Assembly (NCBI RefSeq): GCF_002007105.1
Contig: NZ_MVBC01000003.1
Coordinates: forward strand, 124,001 to 188,000
Reading direction: 5' to 3'
DNA: 64,000 nt
Source of the DNA: Hymenobacter sp. CRA2
GTDB taxonomy: Bacteria > Bacteroidota > Bacteroidia > Cytophagales > Hymenobacteraceae
The notes under the pieces were generated by a model that saw only the letters and a program-made list of their open reading frames with translations, was not told the origin of the DNA and ran no database searches. The position numbers and the translations under genes were made by a program. The number at the start of each line of letters is the position of its first letter. Positions within the stretch are counted from its first letter, which is position 1. Positions 16,079 through 26,532 of the stretch are shown here, piece after piece.

Positions 16079-17332
16079 TTAGTTTTCGGCAGCGCCGGTG
16101 CCACCGCTGATACGTTCAATCTCGTTGTTGATGAAAGTGAGCAGGCTGGCTAGCTCGGCGGGTGCTTCCTGCTCCACTTGCACGGTTTTGCCCGGCTGGC
16201 CGGGGCAGTTGTAAGTCACAAACGTGGAGGGCATATCGGTAACGCCACTCAGGTACTGGCTTTGCAGGTTGCCGAAGCCTACCTCGTCGGCCTGGCGCAT
16301 CATGTCACGCACAGTTTCGACGGCCAGGCGCAGCTCGTAGGTACCTACTTTCGGCACGTTGCGGTAGCCCACGTAGTGCACGCGGCCATCGGCGTAGATG
16401 CTGGCTTCGAAGTGCGGGCACGGGCCCAGGCACGGTGTTTTGCGGAAGACGAAGGCGGGCGCGCCGGCCGACTGGGCCGGCGCGCCCAACTCAAAACCCA
16501 GGCCGCCCTCCTTCTCGCCCACGCGGGCGCGTTTAGGCGGGGCCGTCGGGAGCTGCGGAGTGCCCGCGCCGCTTTCGGCTGGGGCAGCCTCGGTGCTGCG
16601 CGTGGGCTCCACTTCGGCGCGCTTAGGCGGCGCGGTGGGCAGCAGGACCGGTTGCGAAACCGGTGCCTCCGGAGCCGGTACTTCGTCTACGCGGGCCCGT
16701 TTGGGTGGGGCCGTAGGCAGCAGGTCGGGCTGCCGGGTGGGCGGCACTTCCGACGCCGGAGCTGTGGGTGCGGGCTTGGGCGGGGCCGTCGGCAACAGCA
16801 CCCCGCCGGTGCCAGGCTGCTCCGGGCTGGTTTTGATGGGCGGCGTGGTGGGCGCCGGCTTCGGCGGAGCCGTCGGCAGCAGTATGGTACCGTTCGTGGG
16901 TTGTTCGGGGGCTGGGGCCTTTACCGGCGGCTCGTTGCGTATGGGCGGTGCTGGCTTAGGCGGCGCCGTGGGCAGCAGCACGCCGCCATTGCCCTGGCCC
17001 GGCGCCGGGTTGGGCGTGGTTGGGCTGTGGGTAGGGTTGCCGGGCGCGGGCGTATGCCCTACCGGAGGGTTGCGCGGCGGACGCGTAGGTGGGGTACGAA
17101 CGGGCGGCGCGCTGGGCGGCGTCCGTACCGGCGGGGGGGGTGTGCGCACGGGCGGTGGGGTACGCACCGGGCCGTTAATGACTACTGGCCCGGGTGCCGG
17201 GACCGGATAGTCGTAGTCGTAACTGGGCTGCGGCGCGGTGCGGCGGCCGCCCACGTAATAATTCACGGTGCAGGCCGGCAACGTGCCAAGCAGCAGGGCG
17301 GCCAGCGCCAATGGGCGTAAGGATGAGTTCAT
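16079..17332 (-). CDS. Proline-rich repeat lipoprotein with DUF6438 domain
   Basis: A 417-residue envelope lipoprotein. The signal sequence MNSSLRPLALAALLLGTLPAC has a lipobox (LPAC). A region of about 240 residues is Pro/Thr rich: PPVRTPP units first, then six copies of a LLPTAPPK(P/R)A motif spaced 20-35 residues apart. The C-terminal 115 residues look like a DUF6438 domain: FRKTPCLGPCPHFEASIYAD, GRVHYVGYRNVPKVGTYEL and a second Cys pair region near NCPGQPGK. The proline region probably spans periplasm or cell wall and exposes the globular domain (inference). The DUF6438 function is unknown. Antisense frames across this low-complexity stretch are shadows. Confidence 0.82.
   Translation of the reverse strand: MNSSLRPLALAALLLGTLPACTVNYYVGGRRTAPQPSYDYDYPVPAPGPVVINGPVRTPPPVRTPPPPVRTPPSAPPVRTPPTRPPRNPPVGHTPAPGNPTHSPTTPNPAPGQGNGGVLLPTAPPKPAPPIRNEPPVKAPAPEQPTNGTILLPTAPPKPAPTTPPIKTSPEQPGTGGVLLPTAPPKPAPTAPASEVPPTRQPDLLPTAPPKRARVDEVPAPEAPVSQPVLLPTAPPKRAEVEPTRSTEAAPAESGAGTPQLPTAPPKRARVGEKEGGLGFELGAPAQSAGAPAFVFRKTPCLGPCPHFEASIYADGRVHYVGYRNVPKVGTYELRLAVETVRDMMRQADEVGFGNLQSQYLSGVTDMPSTFVTYNCPGQPGKTVQVEQEAPAELASLLTFINNEIERISGGTGAAEN
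16520..17020 (-). repeat. Six LPTAPPK coding repeats
   Basis: Six degenerate units encode (L/I/V)LPTAPPK followed by PAP or RA(R/E)V. The first three after the N-terminus end in PAP; the last three end in RA(R/E)V, giving two subtypes in order. The DNA is strongly C-rich on the coding strand. Confidence 0.75.
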
Positions 17333-17411
17333 AATAACTTACTGAGAGAAGGGTTCGGAGGGCTTGTTTCCAAAAAGCGGACCAATACGGCAAGTAGCTA
17401 ATATTCGGGCA

Positions 17412-17447
17412 CAAAAAAGCCTTCCGGTTGACACCAGAAGGCTTTTA
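17412..17447. terminator. Terminator between DUF6438 gene and yidC
   Basis: AAAAAGCCTTC and GAAGGCTTTT form a stem around a 13-15 base loop, with A/T runs on both sides. It is placed just after the yidC stop (minus strand). Confidence 0.85.
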
Positions 17448-17471
17448 AGTCATTGAATCAGAAGCAAAAAA

Positions 17472-19307
17472 TTATTTCTTCTTGGCTTGCTGACCGCTCT
17501 TGCGGGCTTCGGCCTCGCGCTCCTGGGCGTTCTTCATGGCTTCGGCTAGGCGGGCCTGGAAGCCTGCGGGTTTCTTATCCTTGTTCTTCTCCTTGTTGGC
17601 CTGCAGCTGGGCGTGCAGCTTGTCTTCGTCGACGAAGCGGCGGGTAATGGCCTGCTGGGCGAAGGTTACCACGTTCGATACGAAGTAGTACCAGGTGAGG
17701 CCGGCCGGGTAGTCGTTCAGCACGAAGAAGAAAATCAGCGGCATCAGGTAGCTGTACATCTTCATCGGGCCCTGCATGGCGGCCGGGTTCATCTGGTTGC
17801 TCTGCCAGGTCATCAGCAGCGTCGAGATGGTCATCATCACCGTGAACAGGCTGATGTGGTTGCCCAGGAACGGCAGCGTAAACGGCAGCAGGATGGGCGC
17901 GTCGTAGGTACTCAGGTCCTTGGCCCACAGGAACGACTCGCCGCGCAGCTCAATGGCGTTGGGGAAGAACTGGAACAGGGCCAGCAGTACGGGCAGCGTA
18001 GCCAGCATGGGCAAGCAGCCGGCCAGCGGGCTGGAGCCGGTGCTCTGGTAGAGCTTCATCGTCTCCTGCTGCACCTTCATCTGGTCGTCGCCGTACTTCT
18101 CCTTGATCTGGTCGATTTCCGGCTTGAGCACGCGCATCTTGGCCTGCGAGAGGTAGGACTTGTATACCAGGGGCCAGAACAGCAGCTTGATGAGCACCAC
18201 CAGCAGCACGATGATCAGGCCGTAGTTGCCGATGTACTGCTCCAGGAAGCTGAAAACCGGGATAACCAGGAAGCGGTTGACGTAGCGGAAGATGCCCCAG
18301 CCCAGGTACACGTTGCGCTCGAAGTGCGGCGCTACGTCTTTCAGGATGGGAAACGAGTTCGGGCCGAAGTAGTACTGGAAGCTGGCACCCGTAGCCGACT
18401 GCACATCGGCGGCGGGAATCTGCACGGTGCTCTGCAGCGTCTTGAGGAACGTAGAGTCGGCGATGTTGACGTTCGAGTTGAACTTGCCGCTCGGGAACTG
18501 CTTCTCGGCAATGAGGCCGGCCGTGAAGAAGTCGTGCTTGTGGCCGATCCACTTCACCGGGCCGGGGGCCGTCTGCTCTTCGGGCTTCTCGCTGGCCTCG
18601 GCAATGGAGCCCAGGTCGTCTTCGGCCAGGTAGTAGTTGATGGTGGTGTGGCTGCGGTTCTGCTTGGCGCTCTGCTCGGTCTGCCGCACGTGGTCGACCC
18701 AGGTGTAGGTCAGCGGATCGGCCGTCACGAGGCCGTTGAGGCCCACCAGCTTCAGGTTGTAGCCCAGCTGGTACGAGTCGTCGTAGAGGGTGTAGGTCTG
18801 CTGAATCTGCTGGCCGGGGGCCACTTCAGCCGTCAACTGCACGCGCTGACCCTTCTTGCCGTTTTCCGTCACCGGCGTCACGGCCGAGGGCTGGAAATAG
18901 AGGCTGCTGAGCTTCACGCGGCGCCCGTCGGAGGTGGGCACCTGCACGTCGATGTCGGCGCTCTGCTTGTCGAGCAGGTACAGCGGCTGGCCCTTGAAGG
19001 TCTTTTCGCCTTCCAGCAGCACCACCTGCGGGCGGCCGCCACGGGTGCTCAGCGCCACGCTCAGCTTGTTGTTGCGCAGCTCCACATTCTGCTCCTGGCC
19101 CTGGCCGGCGGCGGCAAAAGCGCCAAGCAGGCGCACAGTAGCGGCCGAGTCGAGCGGAGCGGGCGCCGCGGCGGGTTGGGCGGCAGCCGCAGCGGCCGGT
19201 TTCTCGGCTTGCTTGGCTTGTTCTTCGGCCTTGGGCTTGAAGAAGAACAGGTACGCCAGCAGCAGGGCCGAAATGAGCATGAGGCCCGTGGCCTGATTCT
19301 TATCCAT
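17472..19307 (-). CDS. yidC: Membrane protein insertase YidC
   Basis: A 611-residue inner-membrane insertase that helps membrane proteins fold with or without SecYEG. The first membrane helix (MDKNQATGLMLISALLLAYLFFF) is followed by an Ala/Pro-rich stretch and the large periplasmic beta-sandwich domain (about 60-350). The conserved C-terminal insertase core (about 360-570) contains YIGNYGLIIVLLVVLIKLLF, YKSYLSQAKMRVLKPEIDQIKEKYGDD with the cytoplasmic hairpin, GCLPMLATLPVLLALFQFF and the final helices. A basic tail ends in QQAKKK, as expected for ribosome contact. Length fits Bacteroidetes YidC. The gene lies downstream of pyrG on the same strand, 390 bp away across a palindromic repeat. Confidence 0.97.
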   Translation of the reverse strand: MDKNQATGLMLISALLLAYLFFFKPKAEEQAKQAEKPAAAAAAQPAAAPAPLDSAATVRLLGAFAAAGQGQEQNVELRNNKLSVALSTRGGRPQVVLLEGEKTFKGQPLYLLDKQSADIDVQVPTSDGRRVKLSSLYFQPSAVTPVTENGKKGQRVQLTAEVAPGQQIQQTYTLYDDSYQLGYNLKLVGLNGLVTADPLTYTWVDHVRQTEQSAKQNRSHTTINYYLAEDDLGSIAEASEKPEEQTAPGPVKWIGHKHDFFTAGLIAEKQFPSGKFNSNVNIADSTFLKTLQSTVQIPAADVQSATGASFQYYFGPNSFPILKDVAPHFERNVYLGWGIFRYVNRFLVIPVFSFLEQYIGNYGLIIVLLVVLIKLLFWPLVYKSYLSQAKMRVLKPEIDQIKEKYGDDQMKVQQETMKLYQSTGSSPLAGCLPMLATLPVLLALFQFFPNAIELRGESFLWAKDLSTYDAPILLPFTLPFLGNHISLFTVMMTISTLLMTWQSNQMNPAAMQGPMKMYSYLMPLIFFFVLNDYPAGLTWYYFVSNVVTFAQQAITRRFVDEDKLHAQLQANKEKNKDKKPAGFQARLAEAMKNAQEREAEARKSGQQAKKK

Positions 19308-19699
19308 GAATGGATTAGGTATTGGGTAAAAAGCAGTTAGCGCCGCCTAAGCAGTTCAGCGCCAACAAATGGAGCCGCAAAAGTACGTGGTAATCAGTGA
19401 AGTGACTACACCCGCCGCGAACTGCACGGCGGGGCCGCGTCTGCAACAACCGCGCGCAGCCCGGGCGGCATGCCAAATTGACCGCCGCAAGGGTTACGCG
19501 ACGATAGGTGCCCGCCAAAAAAGAACGTCAACGCCAGAGCATTAACAGCAGAACGTCATTCCGAGCGAAGTCGAGGAATCTCGCGTGCTGGCATCAGGTA
19601 GCAAACTCAACGACTGAAGTTGCTATCCGACCAAGCAGGCGAGATTCCTCGACTTCGCTCGGAATGACGTTCTGATTATTGGGTCGTTCTGCCAGCGGC
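19308..19699. other. Intergenic region pyrG-yidC
   Basis: This 392-bp gap holds the large inverted repeat at 19549-19674 and the yidC upstream region. No gene or RNA was recognised in the remainder. Confidence 0.6.
19549..19674. repeat. 36-bp perfect inverted repeat (palindromic intergenic element)
   Basis: The left arm 19549-19584 (starts CAGAACGTCATTCCGAGCGA) is the exact reverse complement of 19639-19674. The 54-base spacer itself contains a weaker hairpin (TAGCAAACTCA / TGAAGTTGCTA). The whole unit is REP- or MITE-like. It lies just after the pyrG stop, so it can also fold as a terminator. Confidence 0.9.
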
Positions 19700-21710
<2,011 letters not shown>

Positions 21711-22742
21711 ATGAAGTTTTCTTTACTCCTACTGCTTTTACCGCTGCAGTGCGTGGCCCAGTATCGCCCAAGCTACACCCCTGCCCCACCCCGCATCAGC
21801 CCTACCCCCTACCAAGTACAGCAACGCAGCCAGCAGCAGGCTCACCAGACGTTCCAGCGGATGCAGGCTCAGCAGAGCATGCTTTTTCAGCAGCAGCAAT
21901 TTCGTAACCAGCAACAGGCCACTGTTGCACGGTCGCAGCAGGCCGTACTGCTGCGGCCCGTGCCCACCCAGCAGCAATTGGAGCGGGCGCAGGCCCTACA
22001 AGAGGAGTCTGAGCAGAAAGCCAATGAAAAACTGGCACGCTTAACGCAGGAGCTGCAACGCAAGCGCCAGGAGCATCCGGCCGCGGATGCGCAGCAGGCG
22101 GAGGCCCAACAGCAGGAAGACGCCAAGCTGCTTACCCAGCTGAGCGTGCAAAACTACAGCGAGGTGTTTCTGCCCGGGCAGGTGTTCAACGCCCTGCATG
22201 CACGCCGCCTCTCGCCGAAGGCCCACGCGGACTGGCATGGCATTAGCCAGGACCTGCTGAGCAACTCCTGGTGGAACCAGCACGATAACGCTCAGTTGGC
22301 AGGGCAACTGGCGGCGTACGGCAAGAATCTTACCGTGCTCACCAGCCATCTGCTGGAGTTTGACATTGCCTCAGCCCCACCCGCTACGGCTCCTCTTTCG
22401 GTCAGCCGCCTCGATGAGATGCTGGCCAAGGATGCATTCGATCAAGCCGCGGCCAACCAAATCATTCTGGAGGCGGCCAAAGCCGAGAAAATAGCGGCCG
22501 GTGATCAGCTAGCCAAAGCAGTAATGGATTTTAACCGCCTGACTGCCACTGCCGCTAGCCAAGAAATGACTAAGGACTCAAACGCGCTCCGCGACGAGGT
22601 AAAGGCTAGCCTAAAGCACGTAAACAAAGAAATGCAACGTTACACTGCCCGTATTGGGGCTTCGGATAAGCTGTACGAAGCGCAAAAGGCCGTGCTCGAA
22701 TCTACCAGCAAGTACGTGGGAAAAAGCAGCAAGAACCGCTGA
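21711..22742 (+). CDS. Gln-rich exported protein of unknown function
   Basis: A 343-residue exported protein. The signal peptide MKFSLLLLLLPLQCVAQ is followed by a Pro/Gln-rich segment (about 18-80: QQRSQQQAHQTFQRMQAQQS and similar), a helical Gln/Glu-rich segment (about 85-140) that may form a coiled coil, and a less biased C-terminal region (about 145-343) with VFNALHARRLSPKAHADWHG and a helical end. I do not recognise the family. The distribution of Gln resembles periplasmic or surface coiled-coil proteins. Its codon use is somewhat less GC-biased than neighbours, and no operon partner is visible. Confidence 0.8.
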   Translation: MKFSLLLLLLPLQCVAQYRPSYTPAPPRISPTPYQVQQRSQQQAHQTFQRMQAQQSMLFQQQQFRNQQQATVARSQQAVLLRPVPTQQQLERAQALQEESEQKANEKLARLTQELQRKRQEHPAADAQQAEAQQQEDAKLLTQLSVQNYSEVFLPGQVFNALHARRLSPKAHADWHGISQDLLSNSWWNQHDNAQLAGQLAAYGKNLTVLTSHLLEFDIASAPPATAPLSVSRLDEMLAKDAFDQAAANQIILEAAKAEKIAAGDQLAKAVMDFNRLTATAASQEMTKDSNALRDEVKASLKHVNKEMQRYTARIGASDKLYEAQKAVLESTSKYVGKSSKNR

Positions 22743-22916
22743 GTTCATCAAGCGCAGCTACTGCAATAGGCGGCGTTTGAACGCATTAGCGCCCGATGAA
22801 TGCGTTGGCATGTCCACCTCCGCGTACCGGCCGGCACTGGCGTCAGGCCAAGAGGATATACCTGTACCGTTCTTCCGCTGCAAGCATCTGAAAACAGCCG
22901 AGAAGCCGCATAATGG

Positions 22917-23639
22917 TTAATCCGCTTGCAGAAAGTTGCGGTCGATGAATTCTTTAAACGACTTGCGGTAGGAAATGCTGATGGGCAGAAACCGCTCCCC
23001 GGCGACCTGCACCTTGTCTTTGTGGATGGCCTGGATGCCTTCCAGGCTGACAATAAAGGACTGGTGAATCCGCACGAACTGCTCGGCGGGCAGCTGCTGC
23101 TCCAGCAACTTGAGTCGTTGCAAGCTCACGATTTTCTGGTCCCGGGTGTGAATCGTGACGTAGTCGCGCAGCCCCTCCACGTACAGAATGTCCGTCCAGC
23201 GCACTTTCACCAGCTTCACGCCGTCTTTCACAAACAAAAACGGGGAACTACTGCGCCCAGGCCCTGCTTCCGGCTCGGCGGACTGCACGCGGGCCCGCAG
23301 CTTTTGCACAGCCCGCAGAAAGCGCTCCAGGGTGATGGGCTTGAGCAAGTAGTCAACGGTATCGAACTCGTAGCTTTCCAGGGCATACTTGGAGTAGGCA
23401 GTGGTGAGCACGACCAAGGGCTTGCGGGGCAATACCTTAAGCAGCTCCAGGCCAGTTAGCTCCGGCATCTGCACGTCCAGAAACAACACGTCTACCGGCT
23501 CAGCCCGCAGGATTTCCATGGCTTGCAGGGAGCTGGAGCAAGTGGCCTGCACGTGCAGAAACGGCACTTTTTTGATAAACTCCACCAGCAGCTCGCGGGC
23601 CAGCGGTTCGTCGTCGAGAATCAGGCAGTTGAGTTTCAT
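22917..23639 (-). CDS. LytTR-type response regulator
   Basis: A 240-residue two-component regulator. Residues 1-120 are a receiver domain: acidic pair in LILDDEPLA, phospho-acceptor Asp in VDVLFLDVQMPELTG (about 54), Thr in VVLTTAYSKYA and Lys in YLLKPITLERF. Residues about 140-238 are a LytTR DNA-binding domain (VRWTDILYVEGLRDYVTIHT, LKLLEQQLPAEQFVRIHQSFI). Its ATG overlaps the kinase stop in an ATGA, so the pair is translationally coupled. A natural target is the divergent region carrying TATTCGAC boxes upstream of the kinase gene (inference). Confidence 0.94.
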   Translation of the reverse strand: MKLNCLILDDEPLARELLVEFIKKVPFLHVQATCSSSLQAMEILRAEPVDVLFLDVQMPELTGLELLKVLPRKPLVVLTTAYSKYALESYEFDTVDYLLKPITLERFLRAVQKLRARVQSAEPEAGPGRSSSPFLFVKDGVKLVKVRWTDILYVEGLRDYVTIHTRDQKIVSLQRLKLLEQQLPAEQFVRIHQSFIVSLEGIQAIHKDKVQVAGERFLPISISYRKSFKEFIDRNFLQAD

Positions 23640-24655
23640 GACAGGGCCAGACTTAGGTGCACGCGGTATTCGTCGGGTAGCTCTTCGATTTTCAACCAGT
23701 GCCGACCGGGGTAGCTCAGGTCCAGGCGGCGGCGCACATTCTGCAGGCCCGCGCCGGAATACCTGGTGGGCTGCGCCGAACCTGGCAACCGGCTGTTGGC
23801 CACCTGGTAGGTGCAGGCCGCGCCTTCCAGCTGCACCCGCACCTGCACCCAGCCGTGCTCGTGGTTGGCCAGGCCGTGCTTGAAGGCGTTTTCCAGAAAG
23901 CTCACCAGAATAAGAGGCGCAATCTGAGCGCCTTCCGGGTCGCCGATGACCTCCAGGGTTACGGTATTGTCGGCGTTCAGGCGCAGCTTTTCCAGGCTGA
24001 TGTAGTTCTGCATGTACTCCAGTTCCTCGCTCAGGGCGACTTCCGGGTGGTTGGAGTCGTAAATCATGTAACGCATCATCTGGCCCAGCTTGGCAATGAT
24101 TTCCGGCGTGTTCGGCGACTGAGTATAAGCCAGGTAGTAGAGGTTGTTAAGCGTATTGAAGAGGAAGTGCGGGTTGATTTGCGCTTTCAGTAGTTGCAGC
24201 TCGGCCGTCAGCTGGGCGTTTTCCAACGCCTTGGTTTTGGCTTCCAGCTCAAACCACCCCACGGCAAAGCGCAGCATGCTCACGAAAACGACGATGAACA
24301 AGGTACTGACGCCCAGCCCCAAGACGTACTGGGTGGAGTACAGGTAGTCCTGAGGCACGTCGCTGGGGGCAAACTGCCATAGCACGTAGACCCGCACGGT
24401 AACTGAGAGCAGAAAAGCTGCCGCAAACTCCAGCAGGTAACGGCCGCTGCGCTGGTGGCGCAGCCAGCGGGGCAGCAGCCAGAAGTAGTTGCCGTACACC
24501 AGGGGCAGGTACAGCGCAATGGACAGCAACGTGTAGGACACGGCGGCGACGACGCTATACTGCGCCTGAAACTGGTAGAAGTACCAGGAGAAGTACAGGG
24601 CCCAGAAAGACAGGTGCAGGAGCAGCACCCGGTGTTGGCGCAGAAAGGTGAGCAC
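23636..24655 (-). CDS. LytS/YehU-type sensor histidine kinase
   Basis: A 339-residue membrane kinase partner of the LytTR regulator. Four hydrophobic segments in the first 140 residues (for example LLHLSFWALYFSWYFYQF and LGVSTLFIVVFVSMLRFAVG) are followed by a short coiled coil and the His_kinase domain with LKAQINPHFLFNTLNNLYYL (phospho-acceptor His near residue 168). The ATP-binding part has IAPLILVSFLENAFKHG and GAGLQNVRRRLDL. The start appears to be GTG; no in-frame ATG was found close by, so the first residues are uncertain. The gene is first in a two-gene operon with the regulator. Confidence 0.93.
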   Translation of the reverse strand: MLTFLRQHRVLLLHLSFWALYFSWYFYQFQAQYSVVAAVSYTLLSIALYLPLVYGNYFWLLPRWLRHQRSGRYLLEFAAAFLLSVTVRVYVLWQFAPSDVPQDYLYSTQYVLGLGVSTLFIVVFVSMLRFAVGWFELEAKTKALENAQLTAELQLLKAQINPHFLFNTLNNLYYLAYTQSPNTPEIIAKLGQMMRYMIYDSNHPEVALSEELEYMQNYISLEKLRLNADNTVTLEVIGDPEGAQIAPLILVSFLENAFKHGLANHEHGWVQVRVQLEGAACTYQVANSRLPGSAQPTRYSGAGLQNVRRRLDLSYPGRHWLKIEELPDEYRVHLSLALS

Positions 24656-24723
24656 AAATACTGGCGGTTGGGGAATGATAAAACTACCGCCCGGGCCTCT
24701 CTTTCACATTCGCCTCGCGTGAT

Positions 24724-24820
24724 TATTCGACACGTAGGGCCTTTTATTCGACTGGCTGCCGCACTGGAATAGGACCTTGATTCGGCTGATTGTCGAATTT
24801 AAGCTGGTAGGTGTCGAATA
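24724..24820. promoter_or_regulatory. Cluster of TATTCGAC boxes in divergent promoter region
   Basis: TATTCGACAC at 24724-24733 and its exact inverse GTGTCGAATA at 24811-24820 enclose two further, less perfect copies: TATTCGACTG (24745-24754) and TGTCGAATTT (24791-24800). The four boxes form a nested, symmetric arrangement between the kinase and the hydrolase gene. They could bind the LytTR regulator or another dimeric factor. No experimental motif is known to me for this regulator. Confidence 0.45.
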
Positions 24821-24908
24821 CGGCGGCGCGGCGGCCCGGGGCGCTATTGATTTGCCGAACCACCATAGTCGCAGGGCTCCCGACCGAGCGACCTGAGCCT
24901 GTTCATCC

Positions 24909-26444
24909 ATGAAAATCACGCCCTCGTTCTTCTTACTCCTGCTATTGCCAGCTTGTACGGCCGTTCGTCCGGCACTGCCTGGCGCGGATGCAGAGCAGGG
25001 CGGCGCCTTTGTTACCCTGCACGGCGCGGATACGGCTGCCGTGGAGCGCTTTACGTACGCGGCCGGGCAAGTGCGCAGCAGTATGGTCACGAACCGCGTG
25101 CTGCAAACCTCCCTGGCGGCTACCATCACCCCAGCCCAACAGGTCAGTCGGTTGATTAAGCAAAACCGCACGTACGAACAAGCCTTTCCAGCCGACACGA
25201 CGCGTTTTCGGGCCGATTCGGTGGGCACGGCCTCGTCGCGTTGGGCCGCCGCCCCGTGGGTTGACCGCTCGGTGGTACTGCTGGAACAAACCATTCGTTA
25301 CGCCCGCACCCGGCACCAGTCCACCGTGCGGGTGCCGGTGTTTCGCACCATCCCGCAGCAAACGCAGTGGGCTGTAGTTCGCTTCCAAGGCCGCCGGCGC
25401 GCCGAAATCGAGCTGGAAGGCCGGCGGTACCTTGTGCAGCTGGATGCGCAGGACCACGTGCAGACGGCTATCCTGCCCGCCTACGGCATGCGCATCCAGC
25501 GCGTGCCGGCGCTGCGGGCGTCGGCCTACGCGCTGCAGCCGCTGCTGGGTGCCCCGGTGGGCGCGCCGTATTCGGCGGAGGAAGTGCACGTATCGGCCCG
25601 CGCGGGCCATGTGCTGGCGGGCACGCTTACCCTGCCCCGAGGGGGCGCCGCTCGCAAGGGCGCTCTGGTGCTTATCACCGGATCGGGGCAAAGCACGCGC
25701 AACAACGGCGGCCCTCCGAGCGTGCCCTTCCGGCAGCTGGCCGATGAGCTCAGCCGGGCCGGGGTGGCCGTGCTGCGTTTGGACGACCGGGGCACGGGCG
25801 CCTCCACCGGCGACTGGAAAACCTCGACGCTGCAGGAGGAAGCCAATGACATCGAAGACGCCGTGCGGTGGCTGCGCCAGCGCTCCGATATCGATCCTAC
25901 CCGGGTGGGCTTGCTGGGCCTGAGCGAGGGTGGCATCATCGCGCCCTTGCTGGGCGTGCGCGACCCGAGCCTGGCGGCCATCATCTGCCTGGCCGGCTTG
26001 GGGGGCAGCGGCGCGGAAATGGCCCGTTACCAGATTGCCTACGCGACGGAGCATAACGCCGCCATCCCGCCGGCCCGGCGCGATTCGGTTATTGCGCAGG
26101 AGCTGCACGAGGCGCGCACGGGCCCCGCCAAAGTCCGCTCCATCGTCGAATACGACGGGGCGCTGACGACGGCGCGGCAGCTGCGCCAACCCTTACTGGT
26201 GCTGCACGGCGCCAACGACCGGCAGATTCCGCCCCGGCACGCAGCGGCGTTGGCCGCTGCGGCCCGCGCCGGTGGCAACCGCGACGTGACGGTGCGGCTG
26301 TTTCCGGACCTGAACCACATCTTTCTTCCCGACCCGGATGGCCGCGCCGGCATTCAGTGGGCTTACCTGCCCACCTACACGCTGCCCCACTCCCTGATGG
26401 CCACGCTGACGCCCTGGGTTACCCAGCACCTGGGCACGCGGTGA
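24909..26444 (+). CDS. Alpha/beta hydrolase lipoprotein
   Basis: A 511-residue exported hydrolase. The N-terminus MKITPSFFLLLLLPAC is a lipoprotein signal with Cys at 16. Residues 30-210 form an N-terminal domain of the type often found before such hydrolases (about two short repeats, function unclear). The C-terminal alpha/beta-hydrolase domain has VLITGSGQSTRNNGG near the oxyanion hole, the nucleophile elbow LGLSEGGII (Ser near 340), the acid Asp in HGANDRQIPP and the His in FPDLNHIFLP. It is probably an esterase or peptidase of the periplasm or outer membrane; the substrate is unknown. It is divergent from the LytS/LytT pair and may be its target. Confidence 0.9.
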   Translation: MKITPSFFLLLLLPACTAVRPALPGADAEQGGAFVTLHGADTAAVERFTYAAGQVRSSMVTNRVLQTSLAATITPAQQVSRLIKQNRTYEQAFPADTTRFRADSVGTASSRWAAAPWVDRSVVLLEQTIRYARTRHQSTVRVPVFRTIPQQTQWAVVRFQGRRRAEIELEGRRYLVQLDAQDHVQTAILPAYGMRIQRVPALRASAYALQPLLGAPVGAPYSAEEVHVSARAGHVLAGTLTLPRGGAARKGALVLITGSGQSTRNNGGPPSVPFRQLADELSRAGVAVLRLDDRGTGASTGDWKTSTLQEEANDIEDAVRWLRQRSDIDPTRVGLLGLSEGGIIAPLLGVRDPSLAAIICLAGLGGSGAEMARYQIAYATEHNAAIPPARRDSVIAQELHEARTGPAKVRSIVEYDGALTTARQLRQPLLVLHGANDRQIPPRHAAALAAAARAGGNRDVTVRLFPDLNHIFLPDPDGRAGIQWAYLPTYTLPHSLMATLTPWVTQHLGTR

Positions 26445-26532
26445 GGGCCGGGCTTATTGGCGCCGGGTACTCAGCCCGCACTGCCTAAATCTGCACGGCT
26501 ACCTGAGCGCATATCTATCTCCTCCCCTTAGC

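Noticed and set aside
17613-19340. A 575-codon open frame opposite yidC
   Set aside because: Antisense shadow of a clear YidC gene, without any recognisable motif.
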